Shown here: one piece after another, positions 55,396 through 63,833 of the stretch | Layout of the letters: each line of letters opens with the position of its first letter | Numbering within the stretch: position 1 is the first letter of the stretch | Program-made: the position numbers and the translations under genes | Source: Aquimarina muelleri DSM 19832 | Lineage (GTDB): Bacteria > Bacteroidota > Bacteroidia > Flavobacteriales > Flavobacteriaceae | Assembly (NCBI RefSeq): GCF_000430665.1 | Contig: NZ_AUML01000034.1 | Location: 1 to 64,000, forward strand | Direction of reading: 5' to 3' | DNA length: 64,000 nt | The notes under the pieces: model-generated | Database searches by the model: none | What the model saw: the letters and a program-made list of their open reading frames with translations, nothing else | Told to the model about the DNA's origin: nothing

Positions 55396-56052
55396 ATGCT
55401 AGATAAAAATGGAATAGCAAAACGTATTGCTAAAGAACTACAAAACGGATACTTTGTTAATTTAGGGATTGGTATCCCTACTTTGGTAGCAAATTATATT
55501 CCGCAAGGTATTGAAGTAGAATTTCAAAGTGAAAATGGAGTTTTAGGTATGGGCCCATTTCCTTTTGAAGGAGAAGAAGATGCAGATATTATAAATGCAG
55601 GTAAGCAAACCATTACAACAATGCCAGGAGCATCGTTTTTTGATTCGGCAATGAGTTTTGGTATGATTCGAGGTCAACATGTTGATTTAACAATTTTAGG
55701 AGCAATGGAGGTGTCTGAAAAGGGGGATATAGCCAATTGGAAAATTCCGGGAAAAATGGTTAAAGGAATGGGGGGAGCGATGGATCTTGTTGCTAGTGCC
55801 GAAAATATTATTGTAGCAATGATGCATACTAATAAAGCAGGAGAATCCAAGTTGTTAAAAAAATGTTCGCTTCCGCTTACAGGAGTGGGTTGTGTGAAAA
55901 AGGTGGTTACTAATTTGGCTTTTTTAGAAGTAACAGACGAAGGTTTTAAACTTATCGAAAGAGCTCCTGGAGTAAGTGTAGAGGAGATTAAAAATGCAAC
56001 CGAAGGAAATCTTATAATTGAAGGAGATATACCTGAAATGATATTGGATTGA
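55396..56052 (+). CDS. scoB: 3-oxoacid CoA-transferase subunit B
   Basis: 218 residues. Catalytic E46 in VEFQSENGVLGMGP, LGIGIPTLVANY near the N-terminus, and GGAMDLV later. It is the partner of scoA, with which it forms the active enzyme. A purine-rich stretch (AGAAGGGGGATAAAATT) just before the ATG is the most Shine-Dalgarno-like sequence I noticed here. Confidence 0.92.
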   Translation: MLDKNGIAKRIAKELQNGYFVNLGIGIPTLVANYIPQGIEVEFQSENGVLGMGPFPFEGEEDADIINAGKQTITTMPGASFFDSAMSFGMIRGQHVDLTILGAMEVSEKGDIANWKIPGKMVKGMGGAMDLVASAENIIVAMMHTNKAGESKLLKKCSLPLTGVGCVKKVVTNLAFLEVTDEGFKLIERAPGVSVEEIKNATEGNLIIEGDIPEMILD

Positions 56053-56607
56053 TTTTTTCTCTAATTCTATGAATATGTCAACGAATAATAATTAATACTC
56101 TACAGATAATAAATAAACAAAAGCAACGTTTATTAAAAATCACGACAGTATTATCTTGTTTTGAAGGAAAAAGACTACGGTTAAAAAGATATATTTGTAG
56201 ACTTAAACCTTTGCTTTAACCCTGAAAAACTGATATTTGTCATTTAAATGTTAAAATTTTGAGTATTTCGTCTATTTTATTTGTGTTTAAACGTTTTTAC
56301 TAAAAATATTTTGCATATTAGTAACCCAATAAAAAATAACACCTCTATAAAAATTGTTTTTTTATAGATTTAGAGAAAAAATATTAACCCACACAAGTTC
56401 CCCCTATTATGAAAAAGCGTATGAATAATTTACAGAGATCAATAAAGCCTACAATCGAATTGATTTCTAATTGTGCTTATGTAGCAAAAAAAGTATTCTT
56501 AATGATGTGATTTTTTATTATTAATTAATCATATACGCCCCTAAGTTTTAAGTCGGGGATAAATGAAACCTGTTAACGGATAAGATTAATAGGTTTTTTT
56601 ATTGATT
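56053..56607. other. 555-base region without a supported gene
   Basis: Mostly A+T-rich DNA between convergent scoB and the ABC ATPase gene. A 33-codon plus-strand frame (ATG 56409, stop 56510, product MKKRMNNLQRSIKPTIELIS...) has no known family and may be spurious. GCCCC and CGGGG near 56537-56556 can form a small hairpin, and AAACCT/AGGTTT near 56569-56597 another before a T run. Either may terminate transcription. Confidence 0.4.
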
Positions 56608-58299
56608 TTAGTTTCCTTTCGGAATAGCTGCAATAAGTTTTTTTGTGTATTCTTTTTCTGGGTTTTCATAGATCTTATCAGCATCCCCATGTTCTTCAAT
56701 TTTTCCTTTATTCATTACCAATAATTGATCAGACATATATTTTACTACAGCTAAGTCGTGGGATATAAAAATATATGTAAATCCAAAATTATCCTTTAAC
56801 TCATTAAGAAGGTTTAACACCTGTGCTTGTACAGATATATCCAACGCACTTACAGACTCGTCACAAATAATAAGTTTTGGCTGTATAGCAATTGTTCGGG
56901 CAATACCCACTCGTTGTCGTTGTCCCCCGCTAAATTCATGTGGATAACGATTAAAATGCTCAGGAGAGAGGCTAACACGTTCTAACAATTCAATTACCTT
57001 TTGTTTTCTTTGTTTATCATTGCCATATAATTTGTGTGCTTGCATGGGTTCCATAATTGCTTTTCCAATAGTTAATCGTGGATTTAGAGAAGCAAACGGA
57101 TCCTGAAATATTAATTGAATTTCTTTTCTTAGATTTCGTATTTCAGAAGAAGATAATTGTGTAATGTTCTGACCTTTATAGATGATCTCTCCACTATTGG
57201 CTTTGTCTAATTGTAAAATACAATTACCTAATGTTGATTTACCACAACCAGATTCTCCTACTAATCCTAGTGTCTCTCCTTCATAAAGTTTAAAACTTAC
57301 ATCATCAATAGCTTTAAACTCAGATTTTTTAAATAACCCTACTTTAGAAAAGTAGCTCTTCTTAACATTAATGACCTCTAGTAAGGGGGGAGTATTATAT
57401 AAAATTTTATGATTTTGCTCTCTATCTTGTTTGGTAACAATCTCTTTATTTTGATTTTTTCCTTCCAAAAAATCAGCTATAATTGGCAGCCTTTTATATC
57501 TAATATGCATTGGTGGTCTAGCATTAATTAATGCTTTAGTATATTCTTTTTCGGGAGTATTAAATATCTTTTTTGAACTACCATATTCTACCATTTTTCC
57601 TTGATACATTACTAATACTTGATCTGCAATTTCAGATACTAAGGATAAATCATGAGATATAAAAAGAATACTCATTTCGTATTCTTTTTGTAGCCCTTTA
57701 AGCAGTTCGATAATTTCTTTTTGCACAGTAACATCTAATGCAGTTGTTGGTTCGTCTGCAATTAATAGTTTTGGCTTGCAAGCGATTGCCATAGCAATCA
57801 TTACCCGTTGCTTTTGTCCGCCACTTAACTGGTGTGGATAAGATTTGTATACACGATCAGGATCTGGGAGTTTTACTTTTTTAAATAAAGAAATAACCTC
57901 TTTTTTTACTTCGGGTTTAGACATGGTTGTATGTCTAAAAATAATTTCAGAAACCTGTACACCACATTTCATAGAAGGATTTAAAGAACTCATAGGTTCT
58001 TGAAAAATCATGGCAATCTCATTACCACGAATCGATCTATATTTTTTTTCATCAAGCTCTGATAAAGAAAAATTATTATACATAATATTTCCTGTAGTAA
58101 TTTTAGCAATCTTATTAGGCAATAGACCTAAGATAGCCAAAGAAGTAACAGATTTTCCGCTTCCCGATTCTCCGACCACTCCTAATATTTCATTTTTATG
58201 AATATCAAAGGATATATCTTTAAGAACTTGGTTTTCTTTTCCTTCAGATAAAAAAGAAATACAAAGATTTTGTACAGAAAGTAGCGTAGTGTTGTCCAT
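56608..58299 (-). CDS. Fused peptide ABC transporter ATPase (DppD-DppF type)
   Basis: 563 residues with two ABC domains in one chain. First: GESGSGKSVTS, signature LSGGQKQRVMIAMAI, Walker B LLIADEPTTALDV. Second: GESGCGKSTLG, signature FSGGQRQRVGIARTI, Walker B LIICDESVSALDI. Both carry the C-terminal oligopeptide-transporter extension. This is the GsiA/YejF-type layout for dipeptide or oligopeptide uptake. No permease or binding-protein gene is next to it, so its membrane partners must be elsewhere. Confidence 0.92.
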   Translation of the reverse strand: MDNTTLLSVQNLCISFLSEGKENQVLKDISFDIHKNEILGVVGESGSGKSVTSLAILGLLPNKIAKITTGNIMYNNFSLSELDEKKYRSIRGNEIAMIFQEPMSSLNPSMKCGVQVSEIIFRHTTMSKPEVKKEVISLFKKVKLPDPDRVYKSYPHQLSGGQKQRVMIAMAIACKPKLLIADEPTTALDVTVQKEIIELLKGLQKEYEMSILFISHDLSLVSEIADQVLVMYQGKMVEYGSSKKIFNTPEKEYTKALINARPPMHIRYKRLPIIADFLEGKNQNKEIVTKQDREQNHKILYNTPPLLEVINVKKSYFSKVGLFKKSEFKAIDDVSFKLYEGETLGLVGESGCGKSTLGNCILQLDKANSGEIIYKGQNITQLSSSEIRNLRKEIQLIFQDPFASLNPRLTIGKAIMEPMQAHKLYGNDKQRKQKVIELLERVSLSPEHFNRYPHEFSGGQRQRVGIARTIAIQPKLIICDESVSALDISVQAQVLNLLNELKDNFGFTYIFISHDLAVVKYMSDQLLVMNKGKIEEHGDADKIYENPEKEYTKKLIAAIPKGN

Positions 58300-58402
58300 A
58301 ATCTAAAAGCTAGGTAAATTTAGTAAATTCAATACTTTTGTAGATTTCTTTTCACAACTATTTTGGTGTGATATTTGTTACCTTTAGGGTTCAAAAATAA
58401 TT

Positions 58403-59860
58403 ATGAGACTATTAAAACTTTCTCTTCGTACTCGTATTTTTATTTCTATGACTGCATTAGTGCTTTTGGCGTCAATATTGATTGCCGCAGTAACTATCTA
58501 CCAATACAAAGAAGAAGCAGAAGAGTATCATAGAGAACGATTAGAACGAAAAGAAGAAAGAATTCAGATTGCAATAAACAATGCTTTAAAGAGTACAACC
58601 TACCCTGTAAACGAACAAAACCTTCCTTCAATATTTAGAGAAAGACAACGAATCTATCAAATATCAGAAGAACACTCGTTAACTATAAACATATATAGTC
58701 TTTCGGGAGAGTTATTAGTTAGGTCTGAGGGAGTGTTTTCTAAAGATACTACAGACATACAACTTAACCATTTGATATTAGATACGTTAGCCTCTCTTTA
58801 TGATAAAAAATATTTAGTAAAATCTGAAAAAAACGGAGAACGGTTTTTAACCTCCTACACCTATATTACCGATATTAGATCCAAGCCCTTAGGGATTTTA
58901 CATTTACCTTATTTAGAAGATGATGATTTAATAACAAGAGAGTTATTAGAGTTTTTAAGACGCTTAGGAGAGGTCTATTTATTAATGCTCTTGATTGCCA
59001 TTATAGTAGCATATTTTTTATCAAAATACATAACCAGATCTTTAAAAACAATTTCTGAAACTATAGACCAAACAAGGTTAGATAAGAGAAATAAACGAAT
59101 TGATATAGGAGATGCCAGTGAAGAGATTTACTCTTTGGTAAATGCATATAACAGCATGATTGATGAGTTAGAAGAAAGTGCTGCAATGTTAGCTAAAAGC
59201 GAACGAGAAGCCGCATGGAGAGAGATGGCAAAACAGGTAGCTCATGAGATTAAAAACCCCTTAACCCCAATGCGGTTAACGGTACAAAGTTTTCAAAGAA
59301 AATTTGATGTCGAGGACCCTAATATTTTGCAAAAACTGCAAGAGTACAGCAATACTTTGATACAACAAATCGATACAATGAGCTCTATAGCATCGGCATT
59401 TTCTAATTTTGCACAAATGCCTGCACAAAAAAATGAGACTCTGGATGTAACTAAAATAGTTGGGCTTGCATTAGATATTTTTAACGAAGATTATATTATT
59501 TTTCCATCAGAAAAAGAAGAAGTTATTGCTAAATTTGATAGAACACAACTCATAAGAGTAGTAACTAATTTGGTTAAAAACGCGATACAAGCAATTCCTG
59601 AAAATCGTATCCCAAAAATTATTGTCGATGTATTTTCAGAAAATGAAGAAGTCATCATTACCGTTGCAGATAATGGAATTGGAATATCCGAGGATAATAA
59701 AAAGAAAATTTTTGAACCAAAATTTACTACAAAAACCAGTGGAATGGGACTTGGATTAGGAATGGTAAAAAATATTGTGCAAACTTATAAAGGAAGTATT
59801 ACTTTTACATCACAAAAAGGAAAAGGAACCGTTTTTAAGGTTAGATTTCCAAAAGAGTAA
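58403..59860 (+). CDS. Sensor histidine kinase, NtrY-like
   Basis: 485 residues. Two membrane helices (about 11-33 and 190-208) enclose a periplasmic sensor region of about 155 residues, followed by HAMP (about 208-262), a HisKA domain with phospho-acceptor H281 in MAKQVAHEIKNPLTPM, and an HATPase domain with NLVKNAIQAIPE (N box), DNGIGI (G1), and MGLGLGMVKNIV (G2). The HEIKNPLTP form is typical of NtrY-type kinases. No response regulator gene is adjacent, so it is an orphan here. Confidence 0.92.
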   Translation: MRLLKLSLRTRIFISMTALVLLASILIAAVTIYQYKEEAEEYHRERLERKEERIQIAINNALKSTTYPVNEQNLPSIFRERQRIYQISEEHSLTINIYSLSGELLVRSEGVFSKDTTDIQLNHLILDTLASLYDKKYLVKSEKNGERFLTSYTYITDIRSKPLGILHLPYLEDDDLITRELLEFLRRLGEVYLLMLLIAIIVAYFLSKYITRSLKTISETIDQTRLDKRNKRIDIGDASEEIYSLVNAYNSMIDELEESAAMLAKSEREAAWREMAKQVAHEIKNPLTPMRLTVQSFQRKFDVEDPNILQKLQEYSNTLIQQIDTMSSIASAFSNFAQMPAQKNETLDVTKIVGLALDIFNEDYIIFPSEKEEVIAKFDRTQLIRVVTNLVKNAIQAIPENRIPKIIVDVFSENEEVIITVADNGIGISEDNKKKIFEPKFTTKTSGMGLGLGMVKNIVQTYKGSITFTSQKGKGTVFKVRFPKE

Positions 59861-59874
59861 CCCTTATTATTAAT

Positions 59875-59902
59875 ACTTGTTAACGAGTTTTTTTTAACAA
59901 GT
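59875..59902 (+). terminator. Hairpin after histidine kinase gene
   Basis: ACTTGTTAA (59875-59883) pairs with TTAACAAGT (59894-59902), with the T run in the loop rather than after the stem. Weak evidence for a terminator. Confidence 0.45.
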
Positions 59903-60013
59903 TAGGGACAGCAAAATTAATAGTATAAACATATAATAGATTAAAAAAAGCATAAATCAAACCCCTTAATTTATTACTCAAAAAAGATAAAAAACAAAAA
60001 AGACAGAAAATAA

Positions 60014-60793
60014 ATGTATACAAATATTATAACATCCCAAAACAACGGAATAACTACAATAACGATTAATCGTCCGTTAAAATTAAATGCACTTAATATA
60101 GAAACCATACAAGAGTTAAATGCCGCTTTTAGAGCAGCAGATCTAGACGCTGACACCAAAGTTATTATTGTTACCGGAAGCGGAGAAAAAGCATTTGTGG
60201 CAGGAGCAGATATAAGCGAGTTTGCTCATTTTTCTGTATCCGAAGGAGCAAAACTAGCAGCAAAAGGGCAAGAATTACTTTTTGATTTTGTAGCAAACCT
60301 TTCTACCCCTGTTATTGCAGCTATAAATGGTTTTGCATTAGGTGGAGGATTAGAATTAGCCATGGCAGCACATTTTAGAATAGCTAGTGATACTGCTAAA
60401 ATGGGATTGCCAGAAGTTTCTTTGGGAGTCATCCCGGGATATGGAGGAACACAACGTCTACCACAATTAGTAGGTAAAGGTAGAGCAATGGAAATGATTA
60501 TGACTGCAGGGATGATCGATGCTAATCAAGCACTACAATACGGTTTAATAAACCATATAACCCCTCAAGAAGAATTAATACCATTAGCTCAAAAATTAGC
60601 AACTAAAATAATAAAAAACTCCTCTGTAGCGATTGCAGGAGCTATTAAGGCAGTAAATGCAGGTTATGAAGATGGTGTAGATGGTTTTAAAGCAGAAATT
60701 GAAGAATTTGGTAATTGTTTTGGAACAGAAGATTTTAAAGAAGGAACTACGGCATTTTTAGAAAAACGTAAAGCAGAGTTCTCAGGCAAATAA
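60014..60793 (+). CDS. Enoyl-CoA hydratase/isomerase
   Basis: 259 residues, crotonase fold. Oxyanion-hole segments KAFVAGADISEF and NGFALGGGLELA, with the two expected catalytic Glu in GGGLELA and LPEVSLGVIPGYGGTQRL. Hydrates trans-2-enoyl-CoA in fatty-acid or amino-acid breakdown. Length is standard. Stands alone, with the 21-bp repeat array beginning a few bases after its stop. Confidence 0.92.
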   Translation: MYTNIITSQNNGITTITINRPLKLNALNIETIQELNAAFRAADLDADTKVIIVTGSGEKAFVAGADISEFAHFSVSEGAKLAAKGQELLFDFVANLSTPVIAAINGFALGGGLELAMAAHFRIASDTAKMGLPEVSLGVIPGYGGTQRLPQLVGKGRAMEMIMTAGMIDANQALQYGLINHITPQEELIPLAQKLATKIIKNSSVAIAGAIKAVNAGYEDGVDGFKAEIEEFGNCFGTEDFKEGTTAFLEKRKAEFSGK

Positions 60794-60798
60794 TTTTG

Positions 60799-61029
60799 TA
60801 TACATCGTTTAACCCACGATGCAGACCATTTAACCCAATAGACGAAGTGGCGCGTCTTTTTGACGAAGCGGTTAATAGGCAGCATTAAAAAATTTAACCC
60901 CTAAGGTTAAAATTTTAGTCAAAGAGCCTAAAAATTTAACTCCCGAGGTTAAAATTTTGACTTGTGGAGTTAAAGTTTATGTTGTCGAGATTAAAATTTT
61001 CGTCTTTTTGACCAAATAGAAGGTCTTTT
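60799..61029. repeat. Degenerate 21-bp tandem array
   Basis: Units of 21 bases follow one another in fixed register. The best five (60904, 60925, 60946, 60967, 60988) share a core like AGGTTAAAATTTTGACT. 60883 has a related core. 60799 and 60820 share TTTAACCCA, 60841 and 60862 share GACGAAG, all at the same period. AGACG/CGTCT at 60840-60857 followed by T may terminate the hydratase transcript. Frames across the array contain stops on both strands, so it is not an intact gene. Confidence 0.7.
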
Positions 61030-61096
61030 GGGATCAACACATCTATTTGGCTATTCTGGATTTTATCTAAAATCTGTAATTGTGAGATTTTGGAAC

Positions 61097-61143
61097 AAAA
61101 ACACCTCTAGTTTTTCAACTTTAGAAAAACTAGAGGTGTTTTT
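61097..61143. terminator. Very strong hairpin, 20-base stem
   Basis: Bases 61097-61116 (AAAAACACCTCTAGTTTTTC) are fully complementary to 61124-61143 around a 7-base loop, then one more T. It looks like a bidirectional terminator. The nearest known gene ends 300 bases upstream, so an unannotated transcript may end here. Confidence 0.75.
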
Positions 61144-61277
61144 TGTATACATTCTTCTGCATATCTTCAGCCCCTTACTTTTTTTAGGCAAAAGATACCC
61201 TGCTTATACTTTAACCAACCAATAACGTTGTAGAAAGTCAAGTAACTAAACAATATTATTGGTGTCGTAATTAAAAA

Positions 61278-61308
61278 ATATTTATTATGGTATTGCCATA
61301 ATAAATAT
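61278..61308. repeat. Perfect 13-base palindrome
   Basis: ATATTTATTATGG (61278-61290) and CCATAATAAATAT (61296-61308) around TATTG. No T tract follows. Could be a regulator site or RNA stem upstream of the small lipoprotein gene at 61577. The 783 bases between 60793 and 61577 contain no supported gene besides the array and these two hairpins. Confidence 0.6.
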
Positions 61309-61576
61309 AAGGTTTTGATTTTCAGTGTTATAAATTGATTTTAAATTTCTTTTCACTGGTTTTATAATAATCTGCATTTTTTCCCTAATTTTTGGGGAAT
61401 ATTTGGATTAAAAAACAGCAAAATTCATTTAAAAACAAGTAAAAGTACATCCAAAATATTTGAAATATATTATTCATTTTTAAGTATTAAATATTTATTT
61501 TTAAACTGTAAATCAATAAGTTAAAAATTATTTAACCTTTATTTTTATTATTATACAAACCCTAAAAATTCATATC

Positions 61577-61747
61577 ATGAAAATTAATTTATCAGTATTT
61601 AGTATTCTTTTTCTATTTTTATCAATGATGATTTTTACAAATTGTGCTACCCCAGATTCTAATGATGAAATTTATGAAATTGAAACAAAAGGAGCCGACA
61701 AAGGTATCAAAAGACCTGGTACGCAAAGCGCAGATACTGACAAATAG
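61577..61747 (+). CDS. Tiny lipoprotein, 56 aa
   Basis: ATG 61577 to TAG 61747. Signal peptide MKINLSVFSILFLFLSMMIF followed by TNCATPDSND, a plausible lipobox with Cys at about 23. The mature part is only about 34 charged residues (EIETKGADKGIKRPGTQS). Its 3' half overlaps the next reading frame. Function unknown; size resembles entericidin-type or accessory lipoproteins, which I do not claim as homology. Confidence 0.62.
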   Translation: MKINLSVFSILFLFLSMMIFTNCATPDSNDEIYEIETKGADKGIKRPGTQSADTDK

Positions 61748-62240
61748 AATAACTAATATTCTAACCGAAGAAAAAGTATCATTTCGAACAAGGATTGTTG
61801 GAACTATTTTCATCGCTTTGTCTGGAGGTCTTCTATATTTAGACAAATTATTGATCTATCTTAATTTTGAAAGTAATTTGACTTATGGATTTTCCAATTT
61901 CAGTAACTTTCTATGGGCGTTTACACAAAGTGTGACGCCTATTTTAATGATCTTAGGTATGTATTTCAAACCATTAAAATTTTCTTTTCTTATAGCAGTA
62001 TACTGTTATGCTCTTCAATTACTTTGGATTTTTGGACCAAACTATTCAGAAAGTGCAATGGGACATCTTTTTGCAATAGGATTTTGTATAATTTTTATCA
62101 TGCTCGTTTTTTTTATTAAAAAATTAATTGTTTTACTTAACAAGAAAAAGGATAATGATCAACAATTCATTTCAGAAGCAAAAGATGTTTTAGAAATACT
62201 AAAATCAAAAGTGTTAGAAGGGAATAAAATTGAGGTGTGA
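61674..62240 (+). CDS. Hypothetical inner-membrane protein
   Basis: 188 residues if started at ATG 61674; other in-frame ATGs are at 61644, 61662 and 61665. All overlap the tiny lipoprotein gene, which is in another frame, so the start is uncertain. Four likely membrane helices: IVGTIFIALSGGLLYLDKLLIYL, FLWAFTQSVTPILMILGMYF, FSFLIAVYCYALQLLWIFGP, and LFAIGFCIIFIMLVFFIKKLI. A charged tail follows. No family recognised. Its stop overlaps the start of the next gene. Confidence 0.65.
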   Translation: MKLKQKEPTKVSKDLVRKAQILTNRITNILTEEKVSFRTRIVGTIFIALSGGLLYLDKLLIYLNFESNLTYGFSNFSNFLWAFTQSVTPILMILGMYFKPLKFSFLIAVYCYALQLLWIFGPNYSESAMGHLFAIGFCIIFIMLVFFIKKLIVLLNKKKDNDQQFISEAKDVLEILKSKVLEGNKIEV

Positions 62241-62542
62241 TGAAAAGGGATTTATTAGCAGAAATTATAGATTTAAAAAAGAAGTTACTTAAAAATGATA
62301 TCAGTATAGATAAAGCTATAGATCAATTCTTTTTATTAGCAAGTCATTATCAAAATGAATCAATTTCTGATCAGGAAATTATCTTATTTGAAAAACCATT
62401 ACCAAAAATTGAAAAATATTTTTTAGAAAAAAATATAAAAATTAAAAATAAGATCAATAAGTTAAATAAAATTCTAATACTTCAAGAACTTGGAATACAA
62501 TTTAGCGAAAAAGAATTAAATAAGTTGTTATACGATAACTAA
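62240..62542 (+). CDS. Hypothetical protein, 100 aa
   Basis: Starts with ATG 62240, whose A is the last base of the previous stop (TGATG overlap). That overlap indicates translational coupling to the membrane protein. Lys/Ile/Leu-rich and helical: LLAEIIDLKKKLLKNDISID, then KINKLNKILILQELGIQFSE. No membrane helix. Unknown function; likely a partner of the membrane protein. Confidence 0.6.
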   Translation: MKRDLLAEIIDLKKKLLKNDISIDKAIDQFFLLASHYQNESISDQEIILFEKPLPKIEKYFLEKNIKIKNKINKLNKILILQELGIQFSEKELNKLLYDN

Positions 62543-62552
62543 AGCCCAACTC

Positions 62553-62933
62553 TTAACTTTCTTTTTTTCCATTTAGAATTATGTGTTTTTCCAATAATTC
62601 AGCTTTAGCTTGATTTCGATGAAAATCAATAAATAACTTGACGCTTGGTATTTTTTCATATTCATCCTGATACCCTAAACAAAATATCGCCATTTCTTCT
62701 AATGTTAACTTATCCTTATTAGAAACATCCATTGTTATGACAGATTTGTTTTTTTGATCTAAAATATTTTCAGTGAGTTTATGTTTTAAAAATTCGCCAA
62801 CAGTCTTAGGGACTTTTTGGTCATTATATTCCCACGCCTGAACCGTTCTTGTACCTACATCGATAAGATTAGCTAATGCTGCCTGTGTTAATCCTAACTT
62901 TTTTCTTATCTCTTTTAGCTCCTTAGCATCCAT
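62553..62933 (-). CDS. XRE-family repressor-like protein
   Basis: 126 residues. Helix-turn-helix at about 4-55: LKEIRKKLGLTQAALANLID, VGTRTVQAWE, VPKTVGEFLKHKL. The C-terminal half has no recognised peptidase domain. Divergent from the gene at 63195, with a large palindromic region between, a layout typical of phage or island repressors. Convergent with the 62240 gene, only 10 bases apart. Confidence 0.82.
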   Translation of the reverse strand: MDAKELKEIRKKLGLTQAALANLIDVGTRTVQAWEYNDQKVPKTVGEFLKHKLTENILDQKNKSVITMDVSNKDKLTLEEMAIFCLGYQDEYEKIPSVKLFIDFHRNQAKAELLEKHIILNGKKES

Positions 62934-62983
62934 TTGTTTCTAAATAACGTGATTTTAGCGTTTTTTTTGTATAATTATTTTTG

Positions 62984-63091
62984 ATATACGCAATTATTGC
63001 ATATATTTGAATTGTTACATAGGTAAATATACTTATTTTAGGCGCATATATTTTATCAAGAAGGTTTTTTATACGAGAAAATTGCGCGTAT
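62984..63091. promoter_or_regulatory. Multi-site operator region between divergent genes
   Basis: ATATACGCAAT-T-ATTGCATATAT (62984-63006) is an 11+1+11 palindrome with one mismatch, centred about 60 bases upstream of the XRE ATG. Related half-sites recur: GCGCATATAT at 63042-63051 and TTGCGCGTAT at 63082-63091. The last lies in ATACG-N11-CGTAT (63071-63091). Shared core is TTGCGyATAT. Probable binding sites for the XRE protein. Confidence 0.65.
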
Positions 63092-63194
63092 GATTTTGTT
63101 TAATAGTGTTAATGTTAGAGAAAACACCCCACTTAATTTCTCAAAAATTCACTTGGCTAATTTTTGTCAATCAAATCAAGATTTATAAAATATT

Positions 63195-63422
63195 ATGAGA
63201 AAAAAAAAGGAAAAGAAATATACAAAAAGAGAACGTGTGGAAGGTTGGCTAATGGAAAATCAAAAAATTTTAAATATCACAGGGCTTGAAACTAAATTAC
63301 AATTCCCACAAGGAACGATACATAAGTTTATAAAATATCAACGTAATATAACTGATCGTAGAATTGAAACCATTGATGAAATGATTAAAGATATGGCATA
63401 TAGTTATATAGATGAAGAGTGA
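63195..63422 (+). CDS. Small basic protein, 75 aa, possible DNA-binding
   Basis: 75 residues, Lys/Arg-rich N-terminus (RKKKEKKYTKRERVEGWLME). ILNITGLETKLQFPQGTIHKFI reads like a helix-turn-helix, with IEGIDEM-like IETIDEMIKDM after it. No exact family recognised. Expression is probably governed by the operator region at 62984-63091. Confidence 0.6.
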   Translation: MRKKKEKKYTKRERVEGWLMENQKILNITGLETKLQFPQGTIHKFIKYQRNITDRRIETIDEMIKDMAYSYIDEE

Positions 63423-63509
63423 ATATTTAAATGTATCTCAATTATCAAAATCCTTGAAAGAAAAAATTACCAAAATAAGTATATATCGATAACCCTAATA
63501 CATTGAAAT

Positions 63510-63827
63510 ATGAAAACAATTGTAAAATCGAGTCCAGAAAAAGAGAGTAAGATTTTTGAAGCTAAGGTGCTTAAACTACTGCATATAGAGCAATGGCATT
63601 TTAACTATTCTATAGACCAGTATAAAGGCTATGCGATTTTGTTACGCAACTGGATCAAGGATTGTCATAAACAAGGGCAAACCACTTTTGATGTCGCAAA
63701 TACTATCCATAAATCTACTTTATTATTAGATAATATAAGAGAGGGGCAAGCACTATGTTTTAATCCAATTGTAGTTATGAATACCAATATATTACCAAAA
63801 ATAAATGTAAACACAGTATCAAAATAG
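63510..63827 (+). CDS. Hypothetical protein, 105 aa
   Basis: 105 residues, no signal or membrane segment. HIEQWHFNYSIDQYKGYAIL, LLRNWIKDCHKQGQTTFDVA are the most structured parts. I do not recognise it. Follows the 63195 gene after 87 bases and is followed directly by a long inverted repeat. Confidence 0.55.
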   Translation: MKTIVKSSPEKESKIFEAKVLKLLHIEQWHFNYSIDQYKGYAILLRNWIKDCHKQGQTTFDVANTIHKSTLLLDNIREGQALCFNPIVVMNTNILPKINVNTVSK

Positions 63828-63833
63828 GTAGGG

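Noticed and set aside
60664..60885. 73-codon minus-strand ORF with heptapeptide-like repeats
   Set aside because: Half is antisense to the enoyl-CoA hydratase and half is the 21-bp array. The periodic residues come from the DNA repeat, so I list the array instead.
61028..61225. 65-codon ORF on the plus strand
   Set aside because: It runs straight through the 20-base perfect hairpin at 61097-61143 and the end of the 21-bp array, and the product has no protein-like pattern.
63826..63833. AGGTAGGG near the right edge as a fourth ECF promoter
   Set aside because: The first box is incomplete and no CCTGTT follows at 14 bases; it lies at a gene end.
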